This document shows positions 20,897-29,637 of a stretch of 31,864 nucleotides of DNA, in pieces (position 1 is the first letter of the stretch; every line of letters starts with the position of its first letter). The stretch spans positions 1 through 31,864 of the forward strand of contig CAYGWD010000011.1 of the NCBI GenBank assembly GCA_964353745.1. The letters are read 5' to 3'. Origin of the DNA: CS1-C013 sp964353745 (GTDB lineage: Archaea; Aenigmatarchaeota; Aenigmatarchaeia; Aenigmatarchaeales; Aenigmatarchaeaceae). A program made the position numbers and the translations under genes. The notes beneath the pieces are model-generated. The model saw only the letters and a list, made by a program, of their open reading frames with translations. It did no database searches and was not told the DNA's origin.

Positions 20897-22330
20897 CTAA
20901 TCAACAAATTTGTAGTATCTGTAACCTTCATCTACTTTAGAAGTACCGATGCTTGCGAGAACAAACTCATTCTTAGGTGGCAAAACACTTTCAGCCATGC
21001 CTGAATTCTTTTCATGCAGTCTTTCATATTCTGCAACTGACAATGATATTCTTTTATCTGTTCCTCTTTCATCTAATGTTTTTAATAAATCAAGTTTACC
21101 AATGACTTCCTTAAATCCGGGCTGCACAATTCCCGTAAATGCTTTAAACATTAAACCACTTCCATAAGAGCCGAAAGCAAATCTCATCCCACCAATATCA
21201 GTACCTTGTTTAGATTCTAATTCTAGCATGCTACTCAAAGCTGCATAAAGAGAACCAGTATAAAGATTGCCTGTTCTTTCAGATGCTGCTAAACCTTTTT
21301 CCATTTTTTCAGAAAAAACTTCTTTAAACAATTTGGTTTCTCTAAATTTTCTTGCAAACTCTTTGTCAGCTTTGACATCTTCAATAGAAGGTTCTGGACC
21401 AATTTCTCTTTCTATTTCCCTAAATCTTGGAGTATTTCTCCATTCATGCCTAAATAAAGAAACGCCTGCATATTCACCCATCTTATGAAATGGCAGATGA
21501 ACTAATATCCTATCAAATTTATCTGTTAACAATTCTTCATCCTTAACAAATCCCTGAGTAACTGCTTTTTTCCTATAATCTGTTAGTGCAGCTTTGCAAG
21601 CATTCAAATAACAATCAACTGATAACTGACCGTCTACAACAGCCGAATGCCTATAGAGGGGCCTGAAAAAATCTTTTTCATCTTTGCAAACAGTTGAAGT
21701 AATTTCTGTTGTCATACTGTTTTCCAATGCTAATAACCTTGGATTTTCTTTAACTAACATTGCGACGGCACCAGCTCCTTGAGTGATTTCTTCTATTGAT
21801 TCTTTTTCCTTAGTTCCTAATAAATAATGAGAAACATCAGTTGCAATAACAACTCCAGCCTTTCCATTGTTTTTACCAGTTTCTATCCACTCACTCATAA
21901 GTTCTAAACCAGCTGTTGCACCAGCACAAGCGAATTTTAAATCAAGAGGAGTATAGTTTCTTGTTTCTCCTTCCTTACCCAAAGCTCTTTCAACAGCTCC
22001 GACTATAAACATTGCATTAGGTTTAGAGTGGTCAACAGCACTTTCTGTTCCAACAAAAACTCTACCTATGTCTGAAAGTCTAAGATCATTTTTTTCTATT
22101 AATTTTTTAAAAGCCATTGCACCCATTGTAACAGAATCTTCATGACCATCAGGCCAACCAAATTGGTAGACGCCTATACCTTTTGCAATTCTTGAAGGAG
22201 GAATTCCTCTTAGTCTTGAGAATTCGCTATCAACATAATTACCTTTTCTGGCCTCATATTCTGGAACAAGTTCAAGGTATGTTTTAGGAACATAAGTTGT
22301 TAAATCATCAATGCCAACAAGTTTTTTCAT
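20897..22330 (-). CDS. mvaS: HMG-CoA synthase, bacterial/eukaryotic-type
   Basis: A 477-aa thiolase-fold enzyme condensing acetyl-CoA with acetoacetyl-CoA. Catalytic Glu96 in GTESAVDHSKP, Cys135 in KFACAGATAG and His278 in VHLPFHKMGE. This set and the length match MvaS/eukaryotic HMGS; typical archaeal HMG-CoA synthases are near 350 residues. It heads the pair with HMG-CoA reductase. Acetoacetyl-CoA thiolase, the partner commonly paired in archaea, is not in this window. Confidence 0.93.
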   Translation of the reverse strand: MKKLVGIDDLTTYVPKTYLELVPEYEARKGNYVDSEFSRLRGIPPSRIAKGIGVYQFGWPDGHEDSVTMGAMAFKKLIEKNDLRLSDIGRVFVGTESAVDHSKPNAMFIVGAVERALGKEGETRNYTPLDLKFACAGATAGLELMSEWIETGKNNGKAGVVIATDVSHYLLGTKEKESIEEITQGAGAVAMLVKENPRLLALENSMTTEITSTVCKDEKDFFRPLYRHSAVVDGQLSVDCYLNACKAALTDYRKKAVTQGFVKDEELLTDKFDRILVHLPFHKMGEYAGVSLFRHEWRNTPRFREIEREIGPEPSIEDVKADKEFARKFRETKLFKEVFSEKMEKGLAASERTGNLYTGSLYAALSSMLELESKQGTDIGGMRFAFGSYGSGLMFKAFTGIVQPGFKEVIGKLDLLKTLDERGTDKRISLSVAEYERLHEKNSGMAESVLPPKNEFVLASIGTSKVDEGYRYYKFVD

Positions 22331-22423
22331 GAAACAAAATTATTATGTCGATAGAATATAAACCTAACTACGACAATTTTAAAAATAAGATGATTGACGT
22401 AAACAGAATTAAGATTTAAATAA

Positions 22424-23407
22424 CTATTCTTCTCTCAATCCCTCGACACCAATCTTAGTGATGTAAGATTTTCCGCCGGCATCCACTATTGCTTTGGCAA
22501 CCTTATTCTGATTTTTTTCATCTACCAAAGCAAACATTGCCCCTCCTTTGCCACCACCAGTCAGCTTAGCACCATAGGCCCTGGCTTTTCTGCAAGCATC
22601 AACTAACTCGTTAAGCTTAGGATGGGAAACCCCCAAGTCTCTCGCAAGAATTTCATGATTCTCATCGATAAATCCTCCCAGTTTCACGATGTCTTTATTT
22701 CTAATTGCACTTATCTCTTCTTCTATTATATCATCTATTCTTTTGAAAGTTCTTTCGTAAGATTCTCTGCTTTTTTCCCAACCGCTTCTAACATAGGGAA
22801 CTGTTTCATAAGTTTTTGATTCAACTCCAGTGTCACCTATGACAACATTAAATTCTGGTTTTCCTAAACTTTCTCTACTTCCATCACTTCTGACCTTGTG
22901 AAATCCTCCAAAAACACTTGATATTATTTCTACGCCTGAAGCAGTACCACCATGAGCCTCTCTTTGAAGAGGAAGAATGCGAAAAAAATATTTTTCTTCT
23001 GGTACAGGAAAGTCAGAAAATAAGCTTAGAGCCTTATATACCGAACACAAAAAAGAAGTAGATCTGCTAAGGCCTTTACAGGTTTTAGGAATTTCAGTTT
23101 CTACTTGCATTTCAAAACCAGAACGAAATCTTCCAAAACTATCCATATATCTCTTCATCAAGGATCTTGTCAGGTTCATTTCATCTTTTTTAAAATCATC
23201 AATATTAAATTGTCTTGAAGCAATGTCTTCTATCTTTTCATCAATTTTCTCATAGCCTTTAGAAAATACTACTATTCTATCATCTTTTCTTTCTTCTAAA
23301 GAGCAATAGGTCCTCATATCAACAGAGGTAATTATCGCGGAACCTCCGTAAACAATTCTATGCTCGCCTCCCAAGAACAAGTTGCCTGTAGCAGACGTTT
23401 TTATCAT
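22424..23407 (-). CDS. mvk: Mevalonate kinase-like GHMP kinase, divergent motifs
   Basis: A 327-aa GHMP kinase. ATG 23407 is chosen over TTG 23422 because a TATA box (TTTTAAATATTTTT) lies about 27 nt upstream. The N-terminus SATGNLFLGGEHRIVYGG fits the family. Motif 2, usually PxGxGLGSSA, reads KTCKGLSRSTSF (about 108-119). The block usually HGNPSGVD with catalytic Asp reads HGGTASGVE with Glu160. Motif 3 is TGGGKGGAMF (283-292). Context between HMG-CoA reductase and decarboxylase genes favours mevalonate kinase, but the changed residues allow a related kinase. Confidence 0.8.
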   Translation of the reverse strand: MIKTSATGNLFLGGEHRIVYGGSAIITSVDMRTYCSLEERKDDRIVVFSKGYEKIDEKIEDIASRQFNIDDFKKDEMNLTRSLMKRYMDSFGRFRSGFEMQVETEIPKTCKGLSRSTSFLCSVYKALSLFSDFPVPEEKYFFRILPLQREAHGGTASGVEIISSVFGGFHKVRSDGSRESLGKPEFNVVIGDTGVESKTYETVPYVRSGWEKSRESYERTFKRIDDIIEEEISAIRNKDIVKLGGFIDENHEILARDLGVSHPKLNELVDACRKARAYGAKLTGGGKGGAMFALVDEKNQNKVAKAIVDAGGKSYITKIGVEGLREE

Positions 23408-23507
23408 AGTAGACAATGACAAAGAAAAATATTTAAAACGATTTTCGCTGTACGATATTTCATATTAAATGATAAAAGGATTTAAATTGTTGCTTAGTAT
23501 TAAATTT

Positions 23508-24047
23508 ATGGAACAAACTCTAATTGTGGTCGACGATAAGGATAAAATACTGGGTTATGCTCCTAGAAGTGAGTGCCACAATGGAAAGGGTAGAAGACAC
23601 AGAGCCTTTGTGGTGCTTCTTTACGGCAAGGACAAAAAAATTCTTTTGCAGCACCGCAAACATAAGTTATTCGATAAGCAATGGGACCTAGCTGGCGCCA
23701 GTCATCCTCTTCATGTTGATGGAAAAGATGACAGTTATATAGAAGCTGCATCTCGTTGCCTGAAAAATGAATGGGGAATAGAGAACGTAAGGTTAGAAAA
23801 GATAGGAGCTTTCAATTATTTCAAAGAGGATGGAAAGAATTGCGAGAATGAGTATTGCGCCCTGATTGTTGGGAAATACGATGGTGAATTGAAAGCGAAT
23901 GCCGAGACTGCCTACGGTTTTAGAATGGTTAGCCTGGAGCAACTCCTGTCAGAAGCAGAGAAAAAGCCTGAGACATTTACGCCATGGTCAATCGAAGCTG
24001 TAAAAATTCTTAGAAATCATGAATTGGGTGAGCGTCTTCTTAAATAG
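23508..24047 (+). CDS. Idi1-like Nudix protein lacking the catalytic cysteine
   Basis: A 179-aa Nudix protein from ATG 23508 (TATA-like TTTAAATT about 26 nt upstream). The fold and metal ligands match type 1 IPP isomerase: H24 and H31 (ECHNGKGRRHRAF), W59, H66 (GASHPL), a Nudix-like helix with EAASRCLKNEWGI, and E113/E115 (CENEYC). The position of the catalytic cysteine, expected at 64 in the SxCxHP block, is alanine. Known Idi1 enzymes need it. It is divergent from mevalonate kinase inside the pathway cluster, so either isomerisation uses different chemistry or it is a Nudix hydrolase acting on a prenyl or nucleotide diphosphate. Confidence 0.8.
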   Translation: MEQTLIVVDDKDKILGYAPRSECHNGKGRRHRAFVVLLYGKDKKILLQHRKHKLFDKQWDLAGASHPLHVDGKDDSYIEAASRCLKNEWGIENVRLEKIGAFNYFKEDGKNCENEYCALIVGKYDGELKANAETAYGFRMVSLEQLLSEAEKKPETFTPWSIEAVKILRNHELGERLLK

Positions 24048-24099
24048 TAACCACTATTGAATAGTAACATTTATAAGCTAGCTTTACCAATATATTATC

Positions 24100-24327
24100 A
24101 TGATAAAAATAATACTGGCCTTGATAGAATTGGGTTTGGCTATACTATCATTTTTACTAGTCTTAAACTTAACAACCTCAATTATGTATTATTATCAGCA
24201 ATCAACAGGCTCCATGATTCATATGATGAACACATTGGAAGATACGTTACCTACAAATTATACGAGTCCTTATGGCAGCATACCAAATAATTTCATGAGC
24301 CCTGTAGGTTTTAGTTTAAATCCGTAA
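24100..24327 (+). CDS. Small single-pass membrane protein
   Basis: A 75-aa protein with one N-terminal TM helix (MIKIILALIELGLAILSFLL and on to residue 28) and an outward Ser/Pro/Asn-rich tail (TSPYGSIPNN). TATA-like ATTTATAAG about 26 nt before ATG suggests a leaderless message. Function unknown. It ends right at the convergent isopentenyl phosphate kinase stop. Confidence 0.55.
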   Translation: MIKIILALIELGLAILSFLLVLNLTTSIMYYYQQSTGSMIHMMNTLEDTLPTNYTSPYGSIPNNFMSPVGFSLNP

Positions 24328-25119
24328 TCATAATTTTATTATTGTTCCTATTTTCTCATTGTTGAAAGCCTTGATAATATTATTTTCAATCAAAGCATTT
24401 ACTATATGAGACTCAACACCGATTTCAAGCAATTCAGAAATCTTTCCTAGCATGCCTCCTGTCACATCTGTTGCAGTGGAACCAGCTAATACACTTTTAA
24501 CTTGTTCAATGTTCTGAGAATTTATTTCAGGTATAAGCTTCGCATCAGAGTCCTTATTAGGATCCGAGGTAAAAACTCCGTCTACATTGGTTGCATGAAT
24601 AATTTTTTTGGCGTTTAAGCTAACAGCCAAGTAAGGGGCGATCTGATCCCCAGACAAGATGGAGCACTTGTAAGTTCTGTCATAAGCAGGAACGCCATAC
24701 AGAACAGGTATCATATCTATCTCTAGAAAACTCTTTATTGCAGACAAATCCATTCTAACAATTCTTCCTTGATCTAAAACAGTAAAGGACGATGCCTGAA
24801 AAGGAATGGCTGGTAAGCCAGCATTCACGAGATATTTGCTAACAATGGCATTTAGCTCATTCTGCAACCTTTGAGTTTCTGCAAAATCCACCAGTTGTTT
24901 TTCAGTTCTTATGCCCTTGTCAATTCCCGTCCTCTTTACAATAACATGACCATAAGAACCTGCTCCATGGACAATAATCAGAAACATTTTTTCTTTATTG
25001 TAAACAGAGGCAATCTCTTCTGATATTCTTTTCAGATTATCTACGTTAGCTCTAGGTATTTCACTAAACTTGTCTGTTATTACGGAACCTCCTATCTTTA
25101 AAATTATCAGTTCTTTCAT
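24328..25119 (-). CDS. ipk: Isopentenyl phosphate kinase
   Basis: A 263-aa amino-acid-kinase-fold enzyme from ATG 25119; a longer frame overlaps the decarboxylase. ILKIGGSVITDK (6-17) carries the phosphate-binding lysine. IIVHGAGSYGHV (48-59) has the His58 that marks isopentenyl phosphate kinases from other family members. GDQIAPYLAVSL and the following ATNVDGVFT bind ATP. It phosphorylates isopentenyl phosphate to IPP in the archaeal branch of the mevalonate pathway. It begins 11 bp after the decarboxylase stop. Confidence 0.92.
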   Translation of the reverse strand: MKELIILKIGGSVITDKFSEIPRANVDNLKRISEEIASVYNKEKMFLIIVHGAGSYGHVIVKRTGIDKGIRTEKQLVDFAETQRLQNELNAIVSKYLVNAGLPAIPFQASSFTVLDQGRIVRMDLSAIKSFLEIDMIPVLYGVPAYDRTYKCSILSGDQIAPYLAVSLNAKKIIHATNVDGVFTSDPNKDSDAKLIPEINSQNIEQVKSVLAGSTATDVTGGMLGKISELLEIGVESHIVNALIENNIIKAFNNEKIGTIIKL

Positions 25120-25129
25120 TATCGTCACA

Positions 25130-26122
25130 TTAATGATTTTCAACAACCCTAGGTCCTGCACCTGGTCTTGATATGATAATTTCTTTTATTCCTTTAATTT
25201 CTTTTAGAATGCCTTTTATCTCAGGGATATACTTATCGACAGTAAAAATGCATGGGTTTGGACCTGCATCAAAACTGTAGCCAGCTTTTATTTCTTCGCC
25301 ATTAAAATCATGAATAGAGTCAATGACCCTTTTTGATACATCGTTCAAATAAATGATAGGTGGCCATGAATCTAACATAACGGAGTGCATATTATTGCTA
25401 TCACGCATAACAGCTTCTAATAAAATCGGAGTATTCTTTTTCAAAATGGCATCTCTTACAATGTCTAATGCAGAAGGTAGATAATCAATCCTCTTAGGAT
25501 AAAGAATGCTTGTCTCAACAGTTTTTCTCATTCCTGGTCTAGATTTTATCTTCTTCTCTTGCATATCAACCAAACAAACAATGCATCTAAATTCTGGCCA
25601 ATGACTCTCATTGGCAATCTGAATTGCATGAGAATCTGAGCCATCTTTTTTCTCTCCCTTTTTCCATTCAACAAAACCTCCATAAACAGAACGGCAAGCA
25701 GAACCAGAACCAACTCTGCAAATAACAGAAAGCTGCTTCTTATCAACTTTTATGTTTAATGCGTTAACAGCAGCCAAGGCCTGAGCACAAAGACCTGCAG
25801 CAGAACCTGCCAAACCACCTGCCACAGGAACTCTGGTTTCGGAAACAACTTTAGCTTTATCATTGAATCCAAAAGTTCTACGTATAAAATCCAATTGAAA
25901 TTTGCTCTTTTCCATATGATCAGGTGATGAATAATTCTTGCCATTAATCCAAAGCTCATCTTTTTTATATTTATCAGAGAATTCAACTGTGCATTTTGTT
26001 GCTAGTTGTTCGTCTAATGTAAAGGATATACTGCCTTCTAAAGGTAATATTAGTTTCTCATTTTTATTGCCCCAATATTTAATCAAGGCTATGTTTGGAT
26101 TGGCGATTGCTGTTGCTTTCAC
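25130..26122 (-). CDS. Phosphomevalonate/diphosphomevalonate decarboxylase
   Basis: A 330-aa GHMP-family decarboxylase from GTG 26122. Hallmarks of the MVD family: NIALIKYWGNKNEKLILP (10-27), PVAGGLAGSAAG (the ATP loop, near 98-109), GSGSACRSVYGGF (near 138-150) and AGYSFDAGPNPCIF with the catalytic Asp near residue 290. With isopentenyl phosphate kinase directly downstream and no phosphomevalonate kinase here, it may act on phosphomevalonate as in halophilic archaea; diphosphomevalonate use cannot be excluded. A perfect dyad lies 37-55 bp upstream. Confidence 0.88.
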   Translation of the reverse strand: MKATAIANPNIALIKYWGNKNEKLILPLEGSISFTLDEQLATKCTVEFSDKYKKDELWINGKNYSSPDHMEKSKFQLDFIRRTFGFNDKAKVVSETRVPVAGGLAGSAAGLCAQALAAVNALNIKVDKKQLSVICRVGSGSACRSVYGGFVEWKKGEKKDGSDSHAIQIANESHWPEFRCIVCLVDMQEKKIKSRPGMRKTVETSILYPKRIDYLPSALDIVRDAILKKNTPILLEAVMRDSNNMHSVMLDSWPPIIYLNDVSKRVIDSIHDFNGEEIKAGYSFDAGPNPCIFTVDKYIPEIKGILKEIKGIKEIIISRPGAGPRVVENH

Positions 26123-26158
26123 GTTTTTATTTACTAGAAATAGACTTATGAGGTATTG

Positions 26159-26177
26159 TTACCACCCACGGTGGTAA
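26159..26177. promoter_or_regulatory. Perfect dyad upstream of the decarboxylase-IPK pair
   Basis: TTACCACC and GGTGGTAA are exact complements around a CAC spacer. The site lies between the stop of the prenyl synthase gene and the GTG start of the decarboxylase, upstream of any TATA element. It could be a binding site for a dimeric regulator. Confidence 0.5.
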
Positions 26178-26203
26178 ATGAACTTAACGTTTCAAAATCA
26201 ATT

Positions 26204-27283
26204 TTATATCTCTCTGTTAATCAGGTAATAAGCAAAGGCCTTTAATTTTTCCTTAGCTTTTGATTCTGGTAGTATTTTATCAACTTCGTCCCAAGCCTCC
26301 TTTACCATTGTTCTTGCCTTTTCCGTTGAGTACTCGACAGAGCCATATTTCTTGATTATTTCTATGGCTTCGTCTCTCATCTTTTGATCCAGCGTATGCA
26401 TGTCTAGAATTTCTAACAGCCTTTTCCTATCCTTTTCGTTTGCTTTTTGCAGAGTATGAATAACAAGGAGGCTTCTCTTTCCCTCTGTTATATCCTCTCC
26501 AGCACCACCTTTTCTTGCTGCAAATTCCTCTCCTACTAGATTAAGTATATCATCCTGAATCTGGAATGCAACACCGATAGATTCTGTAAACTTTCCTATC
26601 AATTCTATCTCTTTCTCATCCTTTCCTGCTATAGCAGCAGCCATCCTTCCTGCCATTCTTGGTATGCAACCCGTTTTATTAACGCACATCTGCAAATATT
26701 CTTCCTCTGTCACAATGTCAGCATTGCTAAGTCCTTTATGCCAGGCTATATCAGTTGCCTGGCCTGTCCCAACCCTTATTAATTCCTGTAAGCATATCTC
26801 GTATGCCTTCAAAATTTTGTCCTGGCTAAACTTGTGTTTGTTCTTCATTATAGAGAGGAATGGTAGAAAGTAAAGCACATCCCCGACATTTATTGCAACA
26901 TCATTCCCAAATATCAGATGCAATGCCGGTTTGCCTCTTCTTTCCTTGCTCAAATCTTCAATGTCGTCATGAATAATGGTCGAATTGTGTATGAGTTCTG
27001 GTATGACTGCAAAATCTAAAACATCTTTTGGATTGCCACCCAAAGCCTCGTAAATCAACAAGAACAAAGCCGGTCTCCATCTTTTTCCTCCTCTATCCAA
27101 GTAGTTCCATGTGGGTTCTGATATCATTTTCTCTATAGAATCAACATTATATTTGTATCTAGCCTTCCCTAGAACAAACTCTAGATATGCCTCGTCAATT
27201 TTTCTTGGAATATATTTCTCAATTGCCCTGTCTATGTCAGGCCTAAATTCTTCCAATAATTTTTCGATATCAACTTCAGACAT
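26204..27283 (-). CDS. Polyprenyl (probably geranylgeranyl) diphosphate synthase
   Basis: A 359-aa all-helical prenyltransferase. First Asp-rich motif IIHDDIEDLSKERRGKP (about 112-128), second FQIQDDILNLVGEE (about 236-249), followed by GEDITEGKRS. Residue -5 before the first motif is Ser, which leaves room for a C20 chain, so geranylgeranyl diphosphate for archaeal lipids is likely. It is about 30 residues longer than usual, mainly at the N-terminus. First gene of the minus-strand run prenyl synthase-decarboxylase-IPK. Confidence 0.92.
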   Translation of the reverse strand: MSEVDIEKLLEEFRPDIDRAIEKYIPRKIDEAYLEFVLGKARYKYNVDSIEKMISEPTWNYLDRGGKRWRPALFLLIYEALGGNPKDVLDFAVIPELIHNSTIIHDDIEDLSKERRGKPALHLIFGNDVAINVGDVLYFLPFLSIMKNKHKFSQDKILKAYEICLQELIRVGTGQATDIAWHKGLSNADIVTEEEYLQMCVNKTGCIPRMAGRMAAAIAGKDEKEIELIGKFTESIGVAFQIQDDILNLVGEEFAARKGGAGEDITEGKRSLLVIHTLQKANEKDRKRLLEILDMHTLDQKMRDEAIEIIKKYGSVEYSTEKARTMVKEAWDEVDKILPESKAKEKLKAFAYYLINREI

Positions 27284-27409
27284 TTTTTAAGCTCCTTGTT
27301 AACTGAGCGTAAGTAGTTAATTAAAAAACAAAGTTTATAAATCTTATTTTCAACATCGACAAAAAATAATTGTAACCGATTTTTATTATATGAACACGTA
27401 ATTCTTTGT

Positions 27410-28525
27410 ATGAAACTAAAGAAAATCCAAGAAGGAAAAGTAAAGTTTTTCGTTCCAGAAGGAAGAATATATGATGCTTCTGTATTCTATAACCCAGAAG
27501 GCGAGTTAAACAGGGACATCTCAATAGCAGCAATCCAAGAATTTCAAAGAAAATTCAAAAGAAAGATAACTATCTGTGATGCGTTGGCAGGAACCGGGAT
27601 AAGAGGCCTAAGGTATGCTAAAGAGATTAAAGGGATAAAGGAAGTTGTTCTGAATGATAAGAACCCGTTGGCCGTGAAATTGATTAAGAAAAACATAAAA
27701 GAGAACAAACTCAAAAAATGTAGAGCGAACTGGGAGGATGCAAACCTTCTTCTCAGAAAGAGCATTTTCGATGTGATTGATCTAGACCCGTTTGGCTCTC
27801 CTAACATATTCATAGACTCTGTTGCTAGATCGATTTATCACAAAGGCTTTTTATGCGTAACAGCAACAGACCAAGCAGCTTTGTCAGGAACATATCCTGA
27901 AACTACCTTAAGAAAATATGGAATAAAGTCAATTGAAACAGAGTTCTATAACGAATTAGGAGTCAGGATTTTGATCTCTTTTATAATGCTCAATTTAGCT
28001 AGGTATGACAGAGCGTTTGTACCTATGCTATCGATTTCTACCAAGCATTATTACAAGGTTTTTGGAAAAATTGAGCACGCAGGAAAGATAACAGAATTGC
28101 TAGAAGATTTCGGCTATGCTAACTATTGCGCTAAATGCGGTGAGAGAAGATTGGGAAATATAGAAACATACCACCAATCTGGCGGCAAAAATCACATCTT
28201 CAGGAATTGCGGACTGATTTATTTGGGAAATATAAATGATAAAAAGTTCTGTAAGAATGTTTTGAGTGAGGTTAAAAAAAGAGATTTTAGGCTCAGAAAA
28301 GAGGAGGAAAAATTGTTAAGATTATTAACGGAAGAGGCTGATATGCCTGCCTTTTATTATGATTTGCACACTCTTGCTAAGAAAACAAAGATAGAAATTC
28401 CTAAGATGGAGGTATTGATTAAGAAACTACGAAAAAAAGATTTCAAAGCATCCAGAACTCATTTTTGTCTGACAGCAATAAAGACTGATGCTGATTATAA
28501 GAATTTTCTTAAATTAATATCATAA
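27410..28525 (+). CDS. trm1: tRNA (guanine26-N2)-dimethyltransferase
   Basis: A 371-aa SAM-dependent enzyme. ICDALAGTGIRGLRYA (about 56-71) is motif I and IDLDPFGSPNIFIDS (about 123-137) holds the catalytic motif IV of Trm1. CAKCGERRLG in the C-terminal domain starts a zinc site (its second pair is less clear: the later cysteines are spread out). It makes m2,2-G at position 26, and all five tRNAs in this window have G26. Its last 31 bp overlap the convergent HD-domain gene. Confidence 0.93.
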   Translation: MKLKKIQEGKVKFFVPEGRIYDASVFYNPEGELNRDISIAAIQEFQRKFKRKITICDALAGTGIRGLRYAKEIKGIKEVVLNDKNPLAVKLIKKNIKENKLKKCRANWEDANLLLRKSIFDVIDLDPFGSPNIFIDSVARSIYHKGFLCVTATDQAALSGTYPETTLRKYGIKSIETEFYNELGVRILISFIMLNLARYDRAFVPMLSISTKHYYKVFGKIEHAGKITELLEDFGYANYCAKCGERRLGNIETYHQSGGKNHIFRNCGLIYLGNINDKKFCKNVLSEVKKRDFRLRKEEEKLLRLLTEEADMPAFYYDLHTLAKKTKIEIPKMEVLIKKLRKKDFKASRTHFCLTAIKTDADYKNFLKLIS

Positions 28526-29319
28526 TTAGGCAGATTTTCTCTATAAAGAGATAAAATTCCTTTAAGAACTTGAGGCGCTCCTTTTTGATTTAATTTCCAA
28601 TTTTCATTAAGAAAATTAAAATATTTTGATACGTCTCTTTCTCCTAAATCTTCTTTTAATTTTTGTAAAGCTGAAATGGACCATTTCTTTCCTTTATTAA
28701 ACATTTTCCTTCCAACAGAGGTAATTGGTGTAGCTGGAGTTATATGATATGCTAAATAATCATTCAATATTTTATCTGCCTTATCATAAGTTCCTTTCTT
28801 TTTTCTTTCAATTTCTTGTGCAAAGCTAAAAGAACGAGGTAAATGTGTTATATCTACAGTATCTGCTTCATATAGATTATTTCCAATTATGTTTCTCTTT
28901 GAAGAATCGTCTGTCTCATGTTGTTCTATAACTTCTATTACTTTTGGTAAATATCTGCTTTCAATTTTAGCATTATCCATCAAATTTTTTGTAAGTTTTC
29001 TTAATTCAGGCCAATTATGAGGCCCTTTTCCAGCTCTTCCAGTTTCTTTTAAATGATCATGAAGCATCGCTCCATATCTGCATGTCTGAATATCATCTAT
29101 ACCTAAATCATTAACGACTCCTGTCATTGTTGTAAATGTCCTAACCTTGTTGTGATGATCAAAACCGTGACCAGGAGAAGCAGGATGACTAGAAAGAAAA
29201 ATTTTTACTTCATTATCAAGTTTTGCTTCTTTTTCAAAATCTAAACCTAATAATATTTCTTTATTTTCTTCAAAATTAGAACGTAGGTTCCCTAGCCAAT
29301 AATCAAGTTCATCAGGCAT
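28495..29319 (-). CDS. HD-domain metal-dependent phosphohydrolase
   Basis: A 274-aa protein with HD superfamily residues: SPGHGFDHHNKVRTF (about 48-62), GAMLHDHLKETG (about 83-94) containing the HD pair, EVIEQHETDDSS near 130, and EADTVD near 148 for the last Asp. This fits hydrolases of nucleotides or cyclic nucleotides; the substrate is unknown. Its 3' end overlaps trm1 by 31 bp in convergent orientation. Confidence 0.8.
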   Translation of the reverse strand: MPDELDYWLGNLRSNFEENKEILLGLDFEKEAKLDNEVKIFLSSHPASPGHGFDHHNKVRTFTTMTGVVNDLGIDDIQTCRYGAMLHDHLKETGRAGKGPHNWPELRKLTKNLMDNAKIESRYLPKVIEVIEQHETDDSSKRNIIGNNLYEADTVDITHLPRSFSFAQEIERKKKGTYDKADKILNDYLAYHITPATPITSVGRKMFNKGKKWSISALQKLKEDLGERDVSKYFNFLNENWKLNQKGAPQVLKGILSLYRENLPNYDINLRKFL

Positions 29320-29347
29320 TAATATTACCTAAAGGGTCTATCCCTAT

Positions 29348-29551
29348 TTATTTTGCGGTGAATTGTACTTTCCTGTTTTTCATTCTATTGAAGATAGGAC
29401 AGTTGCCAACTCTAATCCAGAAGCATAATGGCCCTAGACAAGTCTTGGTACCTCTAAAGTAAAAGCACGTTTTAACCGTGTCTCTTACTCTTATTACAGT
29501 CGGTCTTTGAGGTTTTAGCCTTCTAAACACAAAATCACCTTTTGGAAACAT
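29348..29551 (-). CDS. Small Cys-containing basic protein (67 aa)
   Basis: ATG 29551 is preferred over the frame's start at 29602, which runs back into promoter-like AT-rich sequence; GAGTGATT lies upstream. The product is strongly basic (FRRLKPQRPTVIRVRD) with four cysteines, at TCFYF, TCLGPLCF and NCPIF, that could bind zinc or iron-sulfur. Not recognised. Confidence 0.5.
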   Translation of the reverse strand: MFPKGDFVFRRLKPQRPTVIRVRDTVKTCFYFRGTKTCLGPLCFWIRVGNCPIFNRMKNRKVQFTAK

Positions 29552-29637
29552 GTTCAACACAATAATCACTCGTCCGTAATAATAGTATGTATAGAAAAGC
29601 ATTTAAAACTATCGTTCAGTAGTAAAAGTATTTAAAC

